Source of the DNA: an uncultured Alistipes sp.
Lineage (GTDB): Bacteria > Bacteroidota > Bacteroidia > Bacteroidales > Rikenellaceae
Length of the DNA: 64,000 nucleotides
NCBI GenBank assembly: GCA_900544265.1
Contig: UQUQ01000002.1
Span: 1-64,000 of the forward strand
Reading direction: 5' to 3'
Part shown: piece by piece, positions 63,731-64,000 of the stretch
Position numbering within the stretch: the first letter of the stretch is position 1
How the letters are laid out: every line of letters begins with the position of its first letter
The notes under the pieces: model-generated
Databases searched by the model: none
What the model was told of the DNA's origin: nothing
The model's input: the letters and a program-made list of their open reading frames with translations, nothing else
Made by a program: the position numbers and the translations under genes

Positions 63731-64000
63731 GTGCGGCGGCCGCCCGGGCGTGCGGTGACGGTGGCGTGTTGTGGAGAGAGCGTGCGGTGGCGTGCTGTGG
63801 TAAGGGCGTGTGCTGACGATGGGGGCGTGGAGAACCGACGGGCGACTGCGTAATTCGCATCGTTACCGTATGCCTCCCTCCGGCTGTCTTTTTCCGGCAG
63901 CCCGCTCCAGCTGCCCCTTCCCGACGGCCTGTCCTGCAAGGCCCGTTTCACCCGGTTGCCGCGGCGGATGTCCGGGGCGTTTTTCCCGGGGCGTTTGTCT
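63731..64000. other. Non-coding right end of the window
   Basis: GC-rich sequence with GT-rich strings (GTGGCGTG repeated around 63,760-63,790). No gene, RNA or strong promoter is seen. A minus-strand frame at 63685-63951 has biased Arg/Thr/His composition and is not supported. Confidence 0.5.

Noticed and set aside
63685-63951. 88-codon minus-strand frame at the right end
   Set aside because: Composition bias and overlap with a terminator; no motif.

Overview
The window looks like a chromosomal segment of a high-GC member of the Bacteroidales, most likely Alistipes or a close Rikenellaceae relative. The evidence is the Bacteroidetes -7 promoter element TAnnTTTG in front of many genes, SusC/SusD proteins, a hybrid two-component regulator (HTCS), Bacteroidetes-only families (DUF4293, BspA repeats) and strongly GC-rich codon use from about 19.6 kb onward. 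The genus is inferred from composition and gene content only.

About 1-8.6 kb is AT-richer and is the end of a CTnDOT-type integrative conjugative element: rteA and rteB (sensor kinase and sigma-54-type response regulator), a heavily base-paired non-coding stretch, a small RibD/DHFR-like gene, three tandem helix-turn-helix genes of the excision-regulator type, and two convergent, adjacent tyrosine recombinase genes. A long-hairpin RNA of the 6S/Bacteroidales-1 type follows at 8.7-8.9 kb.

About 9.0-15.6 kb is the most unusual part: nine genes on one strand encoding a membrane-anchored OmpA-domain protein, a PD-(D/E)xK nuclease-like protein, three small proteins that each carry two copies of the same roughly 45-residue module, three small membrane or coiled-coil proteins, and a KAP-type P-loop NTPase. 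The OmpA-domain protein and the NTPase share another module. I read this as a candidate undescribed defence or membrane-surveillance system. It is followed by a frameshifted BspA-like surface protein pseudogene, a long perfect palindrome, an orphan coding fragment, and a recombinase gene that lacks its catalytic tyrosine, next to a tRNA-Ser(GCU). So 9.0-19.4 kb is probably an old genomic island.

From 19.6 to 42.2 kb lies a pectin utilisation locus on one strand: STN-esterase fusion, DUF4861 protein, GH28 polygalacturonase, PL1 pectate lyase, CE12-CE8 fusion esterase, HTCS regulator, GH105 hydrolase, SusC, SusD, and a large surface lipoprotein likely to bind pectate. Together they would cut, de-esterify, import and finish degrading homogalacturonan and rhamnogalacturonan pieces under HTCS control.

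From 42.3 kb to the end are core genes: sufBCDS (Fe-S cluster assembly), tmk, a DoxX-like membrane protein, a three-gene RND efflux operon, an OsmC protein, a long TPR protein with a partner outer-membrane protein, the SRP RNA gene (minus strand), mltG, a Sua5/YrdC gene, and a short run encoding DUF4199, GT2 and DUF4293 proteins. Large minus-strand reading frames through 19-63 kb are GC-bias shadows and are omitted.
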